Positions 1 to 8,815 of a DNA stretch of 64,000 nt are shown piece after piece. The notes under the pieces were generated by a model, which was given only the letters and a program-made list of their open reading frames with translations, made no database searches and had not been told where the DNA came from. Location: assembly GCA_041874725.1 (NCBI GenBank), contig CP097466.1, forward strand, positions 4,340,001 through 4,404,000. The letters are read 5' to 3'. Both the position numbers and the translations under genes were made by a program. Origin of the DNA: Duganella sp. BuS-21. Its GTDB lineage: Bacteria > Pseudomonadota > Gammaproteobacteria > Burkholderiales > Burkholderiaceae_D. The stretch's first letter is position 1. Every line of letters begins with the position of its first letter.

Positions 1-223
1 AGGGGAAGCGCTCGTCGGCGCGGTGCAGCAGTTGGCGGCCGTCGGCCATATTCAGCGCCGCCACGCCCAGCCGCCCGCCCGACTGTTTCTCCAGCGCGGC
101 CAGCAGCGCGGTCGGCGTCGGGACCGGCGCGCCGGGCGCCTGGTCCAGCAACTCCGCAGCGCGGGCAAAGGGAGTGGACACCAGCGCCAGCATCAGCGCG
201 CGACGGGTTGTGAAATCGCTCAT
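1..223 (-). CDS. Class A beta-lactamase, N-terminal part (cut by window edge)
   Basis: Only the first 74 codons lie in the window; the gene continues beyond base 1. The translation starts [20 protein letters not shown], a likely signal peptide, so the enzyme should be periplasmic. It then reads [19 protein letters not shown] and ends in RADERFP. This is the block that in class A serine beta-lactamases lies directly before the catalytic S-x-x-K motif, which falls outside the window. The family hydrolyses beta-lactams through an acyl-serine intermediate. The gene is divergent from the flavin monooxygenase, with 108 bp between the two starts. The start is the only in-frame ATG before the signal peptide. 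The family call rests on the N-terminal block alone, so catalytic residues and activity cannot be checked. Confidence 0.8.
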   Translation of the reverse strand, partial: MSDFTTRRALMLALVSTPFARAAELLDQAPGAPVPTPTALLAALEKQSGGRLGVAALNMADGRQLLHRADERFP

Positions 224-331
224 CGGCTATGAATAACAGTTAAGTAAAGAGTAACACATCATACCAGCGCCAGAAAATCCGTGGCCACCAATTGCGCGCA
301 CCGCATTCGGCTCCGGTTGTAGACTGTTTTC

Positions 332-1837
332 ATGGTTACCCAGGTACTCATCGTCGGCGCCGGACCCACCGGCTTGGTGCTTGCCATTGCGCTGGCGAGA
401 CGGGGCATTGCCGTCCGCATCATCGATACCAGCAGCGCGCCGGGCCAGGCCTCGCGCGCCATGGCCGTGCATGCGCGCACGCTGGAGTTCTACCGCCAAC
501 TGGGCTTTGCCGACGCGGTGCTCAAGCAGGGCATCAAGATAGAAACCATCCATTTGCGCGAGCACGGCGAAGACATCGCCGTGCTGCCACTCAAGGACAT
601 CGGCGCCGGCCTCAGTCCCTATCCTTTCGTGTTGGCCTATCCGCAGGACGACCACGAACGCTTCCTGGTGGCCCAGCTCAAGGCTGAAGGCGTGGAAGTG
701 GAGTGGAACACCGAGCTGGAATCCTTCACCCAGGACGAATGGGGCGTGCGCGCGGTGCTGGAGCATGACGGCGAGCGCCACGCCAGCAGCAGCAGCTATC
801 TGTGCGGCTGCGACGGCGCCCGCAGCCGCGTGCGCGAGTCGCTCAGGGTGGAATTCGCCGGCGGCACCTACGACCATCTGTACTACGTGGCCGACGTGCA
901 GACCTCCGGCCCGCCCAACCAGGACCTGATCGGCCACCTGGGCGCCAACACCTTCGCCCTGATGCTGCCGGTGCGCTCGCGCGGCATGCAGCGCCTGATC
1001 GGCATCCTGCCGGACGACGCACCGCCCGATCCCGACTTCGAAGCCGTGCGCCCGGTGCTGGAGCCGCTGCTGGGCATACGGGTCGAACAGGTGAACTGGT
1101 TCTCGACCTACCGCGTGCACCACCGCGTGGCCTCGCACTTCCGCATCGACCGCTGCTTCCTGGCCGGCGATGCCGCCCACATCCACAGCCCCGCCGGCGG
1201 TCAGGGCATGAACACCGGCATCGGCGACGCCATCAACCTCGCATGGAAGCTGGCGCACGTGCTGCAGGGCCGCGCCGATACCGCGCTGCTCGACACCTAC
1301 GAAACGGAACGCATCGTCTTCGCGCGCAAGCTGGTGGCCACCACCGACCGCGGTTTCCGCCTGCTGGTATCGCAGGGCACCGGCGGGCAGCTGTTGCGCA
1401 GCTGGCTGCTGCCGCATGTGTTCCCGGTGCTGAGCGGCTTCGCGGCGGCGCGGCGCACGCTGTTCAAGACCTTGTCGCAGGTGATGATCCATTATCCCGA
1501 CAGCCTGCTCAGCGCCGGCCGCGCCGGCGAAATCATCGGCGGCGACCGGCTGCCGTGGCTGCCCTTCGATAACTTCGCTCCCCTGCGATCGCTGGACTGG
1601 CAGCTGCACGTCTACGGCCAGACCGATGCGCCGCTGGCCGCCGCCGCCCAGGCCCTCAAGCTACCGCTGCACGCCTGGCCCTGGAGCGAAGCGGCCGCGC
1701 ACGCGGGCCTGCTGCAGGACGCGGCTTACCTCGTGCGGCCCGACATGCACATCGCGCTGGCCCTGCCGCGCCAGGAGGTGGACGTGCTGCAGGAACTGAC
1801 GGCCCGCTTCAAGCTCAGGTTCGGCAGCGACAGCTGA
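332..1837 (+). CDS. FAD-dependent aromatic-ring monooxygenase (PheA/TfdB/UbiH type)
   Basis: Predicted flavoprotein hydroxylase using NAD(P)H and O2 on an aromatic substrate. Three family motifs are visible: the dinucleotide-binding GxGxxG near residues 9-14 (VGAGPTGLVLAIALARRG), the DG motif around residues 162-170 (CGCDGARSRV), and the GD motif near 276-290 (FLAGDAAHIHSPAGGQGMN). The last about 90 residues contain AYLVRPDMHIA, which fits the thioredoxin-like C-terminal domain of the phenol hydroxylase subgroup. At 501 residues it is slightly short for that subgroup. There is no signal peptide, so it is cytosolic. No aromatic ring-cleavage genes flank it, so the substrate is unknown. It could also act on a polyketide or an antibiotic. 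Confidence 0.85.
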   Translation: MVTQVLIVGAGPTGLVLAIALARRGIAVRIIDTSSAPGQASRAMAVHARTLEFYRQLGFADAVLKQGIKIETIHLREHGEDIAVLPLKDIGAGLSPYPFVLAYPQDDHERFLVAQLKAEGVEVEWNTELESFTQDEWGVRAVLEHDGERHASSSSYLCGCDGARSRVRESLRVEFAGGTYDHLYYVADVQTSGPPNQDLIGHLGANTFALMLPVRSRGMQRLIGILPDDAPPDPDFEAVRPVLEPLLGIRVEQVNWFSTYRVHHRVASHFRIDRCFLAGDAAHIHSPAGGQGMNTGIGDAINLAWKLAHVLQGRADTALLDTYETERIVFARKLVATTDRGFRLLVSQGTGGQLLRSWLLPHVFPVLSGFAAARRTLFKTLSQVMIHYPDSLLSAGRAGEIIGGDRLPWLPFDNFAPLRSLDWQLHVYGQTDAPLAAAAQALKLPLHAWPWSEAAAHAGLLQDAAYLVRPDMHIALALPRQEVDVLQELTARFKLRFGSDS

Positions 1838-1843
1838 AAGACA

Positions 1844-1873
1844 TTGACATCCCGGCGAGGGACAGGCTAAGGT
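1844..1873 (+). promoter_or_regulatory. Possible sigma70 promoter of the DUF885 gene
   Basis: A perfect -35 TTGACA (1844-1849) is followed after 18 bases by TAAGGT (1868-1873), a weak -10. It lies 44 bases before the ATG at 1917 and just after the monooxygenase stop, so it would separate the two genes transcriptionally. Confidence 0.35.
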
Positions 1874-1916
1874 CGGCGACGCGCTGATTCTTTACCCTAC
1901 CTATACAAAGGATGCC

Positions 1917-3776
1917 ATGACTCACAACCGCCGCGACTTCCTGCTGGCCACCCTCGCCGCCTCCACCGTGGGCGCGCTGCCCGGCCTGGCCATCGCCGCC
2001 ACCAGCAACCCCGCCGACGCCAATTTCTCAACACTGCTGACCGATATCGCCGAAGAAATCCTGCGCCTGTCGCCGACCTCCGCCACCGGCCTCGGTCTTG
2101 ACAAGGATGCCCGCGCCGGGCTGAAGTCGCAGCTGGAAGACCAGTCGAAGGCCGGCGACGAAGCATGGGCCGCCGAAGTCAAATCCATCCACGCGCGCCT
2201 GCGCACCATCGACCGCAAAGCCCTGAGCGCCGAGTCGCAGACTCTGTACGACTCGGTCGCCTACGCTGCCGAATCGGGCATCGCCGGCCTGCGCTTCCCG
2301 TTCGGCGGCGCGGCCAGCGGTTTTTATGGCGGCACTGCGCCGTTCCCGGTCACGCAGCAGGACGGCGCGCTGACCCGCATCCCGGAATTCCTCGACTCGC
2401 AGCACCAGATCGCCAACGCCGCCGATGCGGAAGCCTATCTGGAACGCGTGGCCGCCCTGGCCCGCATGATGGACCAGGAAACCGCGCGCATTGCCGAGCA
2501 AGCCGGCCAAGGCATCGCGCCGCCGGACTTCATCTGCCGCACCGCGCTGGCGCAATTGCAGGACTTCCGCAAGACCGCGGCGGCCGAGCAGAAGCTGGTG
2601 TCGTCGATCACCGAGCGCACGCAAAAGCAGAACATCGCCGGCGACTGGCACGGCCGCGCACTGAAATTGGTGGAGGGCTCGGTCTATCCGGCGCTGGAGC
2701 GCCAGATCGCGGCGTTCGACAAGGCCTCGGCCAAGGCCACCAACGTGGCCGGCGTGCACCGCCTGCCGGACGGCGCGGCCTACTACGAGTGGGCGCTGCG
2801 CCTCGGCACCTCGACCACTCGCAGCGCGAAAGCGATCCACGCCATCGGCCTGGAACAGAACCAGCAGCTGCAGTCGCGCATCGACGCCATCCTGAAAAAA
2901 CAAGGCATCACCAACGGCACCGTGGGCCAGCGCCTGTTGGCCTTATCGAAAGACCCGCAGCGCTTCTACGCCGACAACAACAAGGGCCGCGAAGAGCTGA
3001 TCGCCTACTGCAACGACCGCGTACAGGCGGTGCGCAAGCTGATGCCGCAAATTTCGCGCCTGGACCTGAAGGTGCCGCTGCTGATCAAGCGCGTACCGAC
3101 CGATATCGAAGCCGGCGCACCGCTCGGCTATATGAACTTCGCCTCGCTGGACGGTTCGCGTCCGGCCATCTACTACATCAACCTGAAGTCGACCACGCTG
3201 TGGCCGAAGTCGGAAATCGCCACGCTGACCGCGCACGAAGGCCTGCCCGGCCACGCCTGGCAAGGCGCCTACCTGGCCGAACACCACGAGAAGCTGCCGC
3301 TGATCTCTTCCCTGATCGGCTTCAACGCCTTCATCGAAGGCTGGGCGCTGTATGCGGAACAGCTGGTCGATGAATTCGGCCTGTACGCCAACGACCCGTT
3401 CAGCCAGATCGGCTATCTCCAGGCGCAGCAGTTCCGCGCCTGCCGCCTGGTGGTGGACACCGGCATGCACGCCATGCAGTGGACGCGCGAACAGGCGATC
3501 CGCTTCCTGGTCGAGAACACCGGTCGCGGCCAGCAGGCCATGACCAGCGAGATCGATCGCTACTCGGTATCGCCGGGGCAGGCCTGCGGCTACAAGGTCG
3601 GCCACAACGAGATACTGCGCCAGCGCGAGCGCGCCAAGGCCGCGCTGGGCGGCAAGTTCGACCTGGCCGGTTTCAACGACGCGCTGGTCACCAGCTGCGG
3701 CGTTCCGCTCACCGTGCTGCCGACCGTGATCGACCGCTACATCGCCGCGCAGCGCGGCAAACAACAGAAAGCATAA
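1917..3776 (+). CDS. Secreted DUF885 family protein (putative zinc metallopeptidase)
   Basis: 619 residues. The N-terminus has a twin-arginine-like signal (NRRDFLLATLAA, then GLAIAA), so export by Tat or Sec is expected. The DUF885 family resembles HExxH metallopeptidases. Here the motif is HEGLPGH at residues 440-446, followed by EGWALYAEQL from about residue 474; its Glu is the likely third zinc ligand. Length and motif spacing fit the family. Substrates of most DUF885 proteins are unknown, so peptidase activity is inferred from the motif. A weak promoter-like element precedes the gene, and the next gene (dadA-like) starts 50 bases after its stop in the same direction, so the two may share a transcript. 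A link through release and oxidation of amino acids is speculative. Confidence 0.85.
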   Translation: MTHNRRDFLLATLAASTVGALPGLAIAATSNPADANFSTLLTDIAEEILRLSPTSATGLGLDKDARAGLKSQLEDQSKAGDEAWAAEVKSIHARLRTIDRKALSAESQTLYDSVAYAAESGIAGLRFPFGGAASGFYGGTAPFPVTQQDGALTRIPEFLDSQHQIANAADAEAYLERVAALARMMDQETARIAEQAGQGIAPPDFICRTALAQLQDFRKTAAAEQKLVSSITERTQKQNIAGDWHGRALKLVEGSVYPALERQIAAFDKASAKATNVAGVHRLPDGAAYYEWALRLGTSTTRSAKAIHAIGLEQNQQLQSRIDAILKKQGITNGTVGQRLLALSKDPQRFYADNNKGREELIAYCNDRVQAVRKLMPQISRLDLKVPLLIKRVPTDIEAGAPLGYMNFASLDGSRPAIYYINLKSTTLWPKSEIATLTAHEGLPGHAWQGAYLAEHHEKLPLISSLIGFNAFIEGWALYAEQLVDEFGLYANDPFSQIGYLQAQQFRACRLVVDTGMHAMQWTREQAIRFLVENTGRGQQAMTSEIDRYSVSPGQACGYKVGHNEILRQRERAKAALGGKFDLAGFNDALVTSCGVPLTVLPTVIDRYIAAQRGKQQKA

Positions 3777-3825
3777 AAAGTCGTTTATACGGCGATGGTT
3801 TTCTTGTAAGCTTGCCATGTAAATC

Positions 3826-5094
3826 ATGAAAACCATCGCCATTATCGGCGGCGGGGTCACCGGGGTGACCACCGCCTATGCCCTCGCCAAGCGCGGCTTC
3901 GCCGTCACCCTGCTGGAACGCCATCGCTATGCGGCGATGGAAACCTCATACGCCAACGGCGGCCAGCTGTCCGCCTCCAATGCCGAGGTGTGGAACCACC
4001 GCGCCAATATCGCCAAGGCTTTGCAGTGGATGCTGCGCCGCGACGCGCCGCTGCTGGTGCACCCGCTGCCAACCTGGCATAAATTGTCCTGGTTCGCCGA
4101 ATTTATCGGCGCCATGCCGCAGTATCACGACAACACCATCGCCCTCGCCCGCATGGCCGTCGCCGCGCGCGAGCACCTGTTCCAATGGGCCGCCGATGAA
4201 GGCATCCAGTTCGATCTGCACCGCAAGGGCATCCTGCACCTGCACCGCGACCGCGCGGAGTTCGACCATGCGGTCGCGGTCAGCAAGTTGTTGGCCCGGG
4301 GCGGCGTGCCGCGCCGCGCGGTAACGCCGGAAGAGATCCGCGCGCTGGAGCCGGCGCTCCAAGGGCGCTACTACGGCGGCCATTACACCGAAAGCGACAG
4401 CAGCGGCGATATCCACAAATTCACCACCGGCCTGGCGCACGCCGCGCAGCGCCTCGGCGCGCAGCTGCGCTTCAACCAGGAGGTGGTGCAACTCAGCCGC
4501 GATACCAAATCAGGCGCCGGCGTTAGCGTGACCGTGCTGCATAACGACAGCGCCGTCGTCACCGATTACGACGCCGTGGTGATCTGCGCCGGCGCCGCCA
4601 GCCGCACGCTGGCCGCGCATCTGGGTGACAGCGTCAACGTCTATCCAGTCAAGGGCTATTCCGTCACGGTCCACCTGGAGGACGACACCAGCCGCGCCGC
4701 CGCACCGCAAGTGAGCCTGGTCGACGACACGGTGAAGCTGGTCTGCAGCCGCCTCGGCGAAGACCGCCTGCGCGTGGCCGGCACGGCCGAGTTCCACGGC
4801 TATAACCGCGACATCCGCGCCGACCGCATCGCGCCGCTGACCACATGGGTGCAACAGAACTTCCCGGAGGTCAGCACGCGCGCGCTCACGCCATGGGCCG
4901 GCCTGCGCCCGATGATGCCGGACCTGATGCCGCGCGTCGGCCCCGGCAAGGCGCCCGGCGTCTACTACAACACGGGCCACGGTCATCTCGGCTGGACGCT
5001 GTGCGCCGCCACCGCCGAGATGGTGGCTGCCAGTATCGCCGCGTCGCGCGACTCTGTGTTGCAACGCACGGCCACTCCCTTGAAAATGGCATAA
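3826..5094 (+). CDS. dadA: D-amino acid dehydrogenase (DadA family)
   Basis: 422-residue FAD protein of the DAO superfamily. The N-terminal dinucleotide fold is IAIIGGGVTGVTTAYALA, and the following METSYANGGQLSASNA block is characteristic of DadA small subunits. The C-terminal GLRPMMPDLMPRVG and NTGHGHLGWTLC blocks also match. DadA oxidatively deaminates D-amino acids such as D-alanine and passes electrons to the quinone pool. It is normally attached peripherally to the inner membrane. The usual alanine racemase partner (dadX) is not adjacent, so the paralog may serve another D-amino acid. The start is the ATG at 3826, just before the FAD-binding strand. No close ribosome site is obvious. 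Confidence 0.82.
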   Translation: MKTIAIIGGGVTGVTTAYALAKRGFAVTLLERHRYAAMETSYANGGQLSASNAEVWNHRANIAKALQWMLRRDAPLLVHPLPTWHKLSWFAEFIGAMPQYHDNTIALARMAVAAREHLFQWAADEGIQFDLHRKGILHLHRDRAEFDHAVAVSKLLARGGVPRRAVTPEEIRALEPALQGRYYGGHYTESDSSGDIHKFTTGLAHAAQRLGAQLRFNQEVVQLSRDTKSGAGVSVTVLHNDSAVVTDYDAVVICAGAASRTLAAHLGDSVNVYPVKGYSVTVHLEDDTSRAAAPQVSLVDDTVKLVCSRLGEDRLRVAGTAEFHGYNRDIRADRIAPLTTWVQQNFPEVSTRALTPWAGLRPMMPDLMPRVGPGKAPGVYYNTGHGHLGWTLCAATAEMVAASIAASRDSVLQRTATPLKMA

Positions 5095-5136
5095 ACTGGC
5101 ATCATCTGAGGCCCTGTCTCGACCTGGAGGTATGAC

Positions 5137-6099
5137 ATGAACCATCAATTTAAGGCACTAACCATCGTCCGCACCACCATGCTGGCCGCCGCCCTGGCGT
5201 TGGCGTCGCCGGCCTTTGCCGCCGAGCCGACCATCCACGACGTGTATGTCGCGGCCGAAGCAGGCAAGTACGCTGAGGCGCAGACGATGATGGACCAGGT
5301 GCTGAAAGCGCACCCCAACAGCGCCACCGCGTATTTTGTCGAAGCCGAACTGCAGGCCAAGCAAGGCCAGTTCGTAGCCGCCCAGGCCTCGCTGGCCAAA
5401 GCCGAACAGCTGTCGCCCGGCCTGCCGAAGGTGAAACCTGAAGCGCTGGCCAAGCTGCGCACCCTGCTGGCGGAAGGCCAGAAGGTCAACTATTCCCAGC
5501 AGCAGCCGCGCGCGGCCAATAGCAACGGCGGCGCCAACTACGGCAACGGCGGCTATGCCAATGCGCCGCAGAGCAGCGGCTTCTCATGGGGCAGCATCCT
5601 GATCATCGGCGCCGGCCTGGCCGGCTTCATCTGGCTGGCGACCCGCTTCATGCAGCGCCGCCAGCAGCAGGCGTCTAACGGCGGCTTCGACCCGGCCGGC
5701 TATAACCCGGGCACGACGCCCGGTTATCCGCCAGGCGGCGGCTACCCGCAGCAGCAAGGCTACGGCCAGCCTGGCTACGGCCAACCGGGTTATCCGCAGC
5801 CGGGACAACCGGGCATGGGTTCGCGCATCATGGGCGGCCTGGCGACGGGTGCAGCGGTAGGTGCCGGCTTTGTGGCCGCTGAAGCGCTGGCCCGCCAATT
5901 CACCGGCAACCACGGCTCCTCCAATCAGGACCAGCCGCGCAACGACGTCGTCTACGACGATCCGGCAGCGCAAAATGAACTGCTGCGCCGCGATGACATG
6001 GGCGGCAACGACTTCGGCGTCAGCGGCGGCTGGGATGATGCCGGCGGCGGCGGCGGCGGCGGCGGCGACAGCGGTGGCGGTGGCGGCGACTGGGACTGA
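5137..6099 (+). CDS. TPR-repeat membrane protein with Gly-rich tail
   Basis: 320 residues, no known enzyme domain. Visible parts in order are: a signal peptide ending ALASPAFA; a short helical tetratricopeptide-like segment (about residues 30-110); an Asn/Gly linker; a transmembrane helix (GSILIIGAGLAGFIWLA, about 148-165); a Tyr-Gly-Gln-Pro repeat region with units like YGQPG; a small Gly/Ala hydrophobic stretch; and an acidic poly-Gly tail ending GGGGGDWD. The tail is encoded by a run of GGC codons around 6045-6067. Such tails are seen in envelope proteins of this group, but the role is unknown. A good ribosome site (ctggaggt) precedes the ATG. Confidence 0.75.
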   Translation: MNHQFKALTIVRTTMLAAALALASPAFAAEPTIHDVYVAAEAGKYAEAQTMMDQVLKAHPNSATAYFVEAELQAKQGQFVAAQASLAKAEQLSPGLPKVKPEALAKLRTLLAEGQKVNYSQQQPRAANSNGGANYGNGGYANAPQSSGFSWGSILIIGAGLAGFIWLATRFMQRRQQQASNGGFDPAGYNPGTTPGYPPGGGYPQQQGYGQPGYGQPGYPQPGQPGMGSRIMGGLATGAAVGAGFVAAEALARQFTGNHGSSNQDQPRNDVVYDDPAAQNELLRRDDMGGNDFGVSGGWDDAGGGGGGGGDSGGGGGDWD

Positions 6100-6118
6100 T
6101 CCCGGCCACCTGAACACC

Positions 6119-7090
6119 TCACGGGGCGCGGCGCTGGCCCGCCCCGGCAATCTCCATTGCCAGGTCCCAGTACGCGGGACTACCGAAATACGCCTTCAAA
6201 TGACGTATCAATAGCTGGGCTTTGGCCTGATTGGATCGGCCGGGCATGTGCACCGCGTGGATCGCCGGCTCGCCCGGATCGCGGCGCAGCGCGTGTGGCC
6301 CGCGCTCCACCGGCAGCATGGGGAACACCGGCACCAATTGACCAGAGACGATGGCGTCACTCGCCAGCCAGTTCGCCAGGTGGACTATGCCGGCGCCGCA
6401 GATGGCGGCGTGCAGCAGCGAGTCGGTATCGTCGCAACGCAGCTTGCCTTTTACCGGCAAGGGCTGGTTGCCATTCACCCCTTCGAAACGCCACCAGCCG
6501 CGCGGCGGCACGCGCCCGTTCACCGTCAGGCATTGATGGTTGAGCAGATCCTCGGGAGACGTCGGCCAGCCATGCCGTGCAAGATACGCCGGACTGGCGC
6601 TGACCACGCGGTTCATGCCCGCCAGATGCGTCGCCACCAGGTCGCTGGCCGGCAGCACGCCGGCGCGTACCGCCACATCGACGCGACGGGCGGACAAATC
6701 CACCACCTCATCGCTCACGTGCAGATCCACCTCGATCAACGGATGCTGCTGCAGGAACGCGGCAATGGCCGGCGCCACATGCAGGCGGCCGAAGGCGGCC
6801 GGCGCGGTCACCGTCAGCAGGCCGCGCGGTTCGCTGTCCAGTTCCTGCACCGCGCTCTTGCCGTCCGCCAGTTCGGCCAGTATATTGCGGGCCCTCGGCA
6901 AAAAACGCTCGCCGGCGTCGGTCACGATCACCTGGCGTGAACTGCGCAGCAGCAGGCGCGCACCGAGTTCCTGCTCCAGTCCATCGATCCGGCGCGACAC
7001 CGAGGACACGGCCATCTCAAGCTGCACCGCCGCCTTCGACAAACTGCCCAGTTCCACCACCGTGATAAAACACTTCAAGCCATCGATCAT
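6119..7090 (-). CDS. LysR-family transcriptional regulator
   Basis: 323 residues. The N-terminal winged helix-turn-helix is typical (SLSKAAVQLEMAVSSVSRRI, about residues 17-36). It is followed by the linker helix and the LysR substrate-binding region. It is transcribed divergently from the metallo-hydrolase gene at 7203, the classical arrangement in which a LysR protein controls the neighbour and itself. An inverted repeat lies in the shared 112-bp gap. The effector is unknown. Its C-terminal third contains EIAGAGQRRAP as the last residues and ends 19 bases from the TPR gene stop. Confidence 0.92.
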   Translation of the reverse strand: MIDGLKCFITVVELGSLSKAAVQLEMAVSSVSRRIDGLEQELGARLLLRSSRQVIVTDAGERFLPRARNILAELADGKSAVQELDSEPRGLLTVTAPAAFGRLHVAPAIAAFLQQHPLIEVDLHVSDEVVDLSARRVDVAVRAGVLPASDLVATHLAGMNRVVSASPAYLARHGWPTSPEDLLNHQCLTVNGRVPPRGWWRFEGVNGNQPLPVKGKLRCDDTDSLLHAAICGAGIVHLANWLASDAIVSGQLVPVFPMLPVERGPHALRRDPGEPAIHAVHMPGRSNQAKAQLLIRHLKAYFGSPAYWDLAMEIAGAGQRRAP

Positions 7091-7114
7091 TTTTTTCCCA
7101 TGTTTGCGATATCT

Positions 7115-7129
7115 GCAAAGAGCATTTGC
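7115..7129. promoter_or_regulatory. Inverted repeat in the LysR / metallo-hydrolase divergent promoter
   Basis: GCAAA-gagca-TTTGC forms a 15-bp interrupted palindrome between the divergent starts at 7090 and 7203. A further TTTGCAAAGCTGC copy of the half-site lies about 30 bases downstream. Size and position fit a LysR recognition site, but the strict T-N11-A pattern is not met. Confidence 0.35.
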
Positions 7130-7202
7130 CTTTTTGCGTATTGTGCCATTTTTTGCAAAGCTGCATACTGCGGTTCATCGACCAATTGTTCAGGACACCA
7201 TC

Positions 7203-8144
7203 ATGAAAATTACACCATTATTGGCTGCATTGGCCTTCGCCGCAGCCGTCCCAAGCTACGCCGCCGCGCCGCTGGCCGGCACCAATGCGCCGGGCTTCCA
7301 CCGCATCATGCTGGGCGACTTTGAAGTGACCGCCATCAGCGACGGCACGGTCGACCTGCCCTTCGACAAACTGCTGCACCAGCCGGCCGCCGTCACCGTC
7401 AAGGCGCTTGAGCGCAACTTTCAGAGCGCGCCGACCGAAGCCTCGGTCAACGGCTTCCTGGTCAACACCGGCGCCAAGCTGATACTGGTGGACGCCGGCG
7501 CCGGCAGCCTGTTCGGCCCTACCCTCGGTAAGCTGCTGGCCAATCTCAAGGCTTCTGGCTATCAGCCGGAGCAGATCGATGAAATCTACCTGACCCACCT
7601 GCATCCGGACCACGTGGGCGGCCTGGCGGCCAACAGCCAGACCGTGTTCCCCAACGCCGTGGTTCGCGCCGACAAGCGCGACACCGATTTCTGGCTCAGC
7701 CAGGCCAACCAGGACAAGGCGCCGGCCGACAGCAAGGGCTTCTTCCAGGGCGCGGTCGCCTCGCTGTCGCCATACGCCACCGCCCAGCGCCTGAAGCCCT
7801 TCAGCGGCGACACCGAACTGGCGGCCGGCGTACGCGCCACCTCCAGCTACGGCCATACGCCGGGCCACACCATCTACACGGTGGAAAGCAAGGGCAAGAA
7901 GCTGGTGCTGGCCGGTGACCTGATCCACGTCGCCGCCGTGCAGCTAGACCATCCGGAAGTGACGATCGGCTTCGACAGCGACGCCAAAGCCGCCGCCGCC
8001 GCGCGCGCCAAGGTGTTCCAGGCGCTGGCCAAGGACGGCACGCTGGTGGGCGCGGCCCACCTGTCCTTCCCGGGCCTGGGGCACTTGCGCAGCAACGGCA
8101 AGGGGTATCAGTGGGTGCCGGTGGCCTACAGCCAGTTGCGCTAG
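7203..8144 (+). CDS. Periplasmic MBL-fold hydrolase resembling methyl parathion hydrolase
   Basis: 313 residues with a Sec signal peptide (LAFAAAVPSYAAA). The metallo-beta-lactamase metal motif HxHxDH is THLHPDHVGG at His132, His134, Asp136 and His137. Further ligands are in GHTPGH (His222), AGD (Asp239) and AAHLSFPG (His286). From memory of the family, long blocks such as NAVVRAD, DFWLSQ, GFF, VESKGKK and AAHLSFPGLGH line up almost gap-free with bacterial methyl parathion hydrolases. Those enzymes cleave phosphotriesters and probably evolved from lactonase or arylesterase ancestors. The open frame runs upstream to 6540 only because it is antisense to the LysR gene. The ATG at 7203 gives the signal peptide and is the right start. 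The native substrate may be a lactone or aryl ester. Confidence 0.85.
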   Translation: MKITPLLAALAFAAAVPSYAAAPLAGTNAPGFHRIMLGDFEVTAISDGTVDLPFDKLLHQPAAVTVKALERNFQSAPTEASVNGFLVNTGAKLILVDAGAGSLFGPTLGKLLANLKASGYQPEQIDEIYLTHLHPDHVGGLAANSQTVFPNAVVRADKRDTDFWLSQANQDKAPADSKGFFQGAVASLSPYATAQRLKPFSGDTELAAGVRATSSYGHTPGHTIYTVESKGKKLVLAGDLIHVAAVQLDHPEVTIGFDSDAKAAAAARAKVFQALAKDGTLVGAAHLSFPGLGHLRSNGKGYQWVPVAYSQLR

Positions 8145-8182
8145 TCAGTTTGGTGTCAGCAAACATGGCCACAATGAACGGT

Positions 8183-8815
8183 ATGAGTACCTCCCCTCGC
8201 CCCATCTCCGTGCTGGTTGTCGACGACCACCCGCTGCTGCGTGCCGGCCTGGGCGAGGCTATCTCCTCCCAGGGCGACATGGCGCTGATCGGCGAAGCAT
8301 GCAATGGCCGCGAAGCCATCGACGCCTACCAGCGCCTGCGGCCGGACGTCACCATCATGGATATCGCCATGCCGGAGATGGACGGCGTGGCGGCCCTGCA
8401 CGAGATCCGGCGCGAGCATAACAACGCCCGCGTCGTCATGCTCACCACCTACAAGGGCGATGCGCAGATCCTGCGCGCGGTCCAGGGCGGCGCCGCCGGG
8501 TTCCTGTTGAAGAGCACCTTGCGCAAGGATTTGCTGGACACCGTGCGCGGCGTCCACATGGGACAGCGCCGCATCCCGCCGGAGATTGCGATGGAACTGG
8601 CCCAGCACATGGGCCAGGGTCCGTTAAGTTCGCGCGAGATGGAAGTGTTGAATCATGCGGCGAGCGGCAACTCGAATCGCCGCATCGCCGAGCGCCTGTC
8701 GATTTCCGAGGAAACCGTGAAGGCGCACATGAAGAATGTGCTGGCCAAGCTGGCCGCGAACGATCGCACCCATGCGGTGACGATCGCCCTCAAGCGCGGC
8801 ATTATTACCATTTAG
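8183..8815 (+). CDS. NarL/FixJ-family response regulator
   Basis: 210 residues from the ATG at 8183. The receiver domain has the acidic pair Asp14-Asp15, phospho-acceptor Asp60 (VTIMDIAMP), Thr88 and Lys110 (GFLLK), so it should be phosphorylatable. The C-terminal LuxR-type helix-turn-helix is complete (LSSREMEVLN, then RLSISEETVKAHMKNVLAKL). No histidine kinase is adjacent. The nearest is the propeller kinase at 12304, and its nearer partner regulator (15383-16030) is a clear paralog of this protein. ATGs at 8165 and 8174 are possible alternative starts, but none has a good ribosome site. Its stop overlaps the convergent DUF1275 stop. Confidence 0.92.
   Translation: MSTSPRPISVLVVDDHPLLRAGLGEAISSQGDMALIGEACNGREAIDAYQRLRPDVTIMDIAMPEMDGVAALHEIRREHNNARVVMLTTYKGDAQILRAVQGGAAGFLLKSTLRKDLLDTVRGVHMGQRRIPPEIAMELAQHMGQGPLSSREMEVLNHAASGNSNRRIAERLSISEETVKAHMKNVLAKLAANDRTHAVTIALKRGIITI

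Noticed and set aside
6040..6095. GGC trinucleotide run as a possible phase-variable tract
   Set aside because: It encodes the poly-Gly tail in frame; changes would add or remove Gly only, so no on/off switch.
6540..7202. Extension of the metallo-hydrolase frame upstream of 7203
   Set aside because: It is antisense to the LysR gene, Ser/Arg-rich and without a domain; the ATG at 7203 gives a perfect signal peptide.
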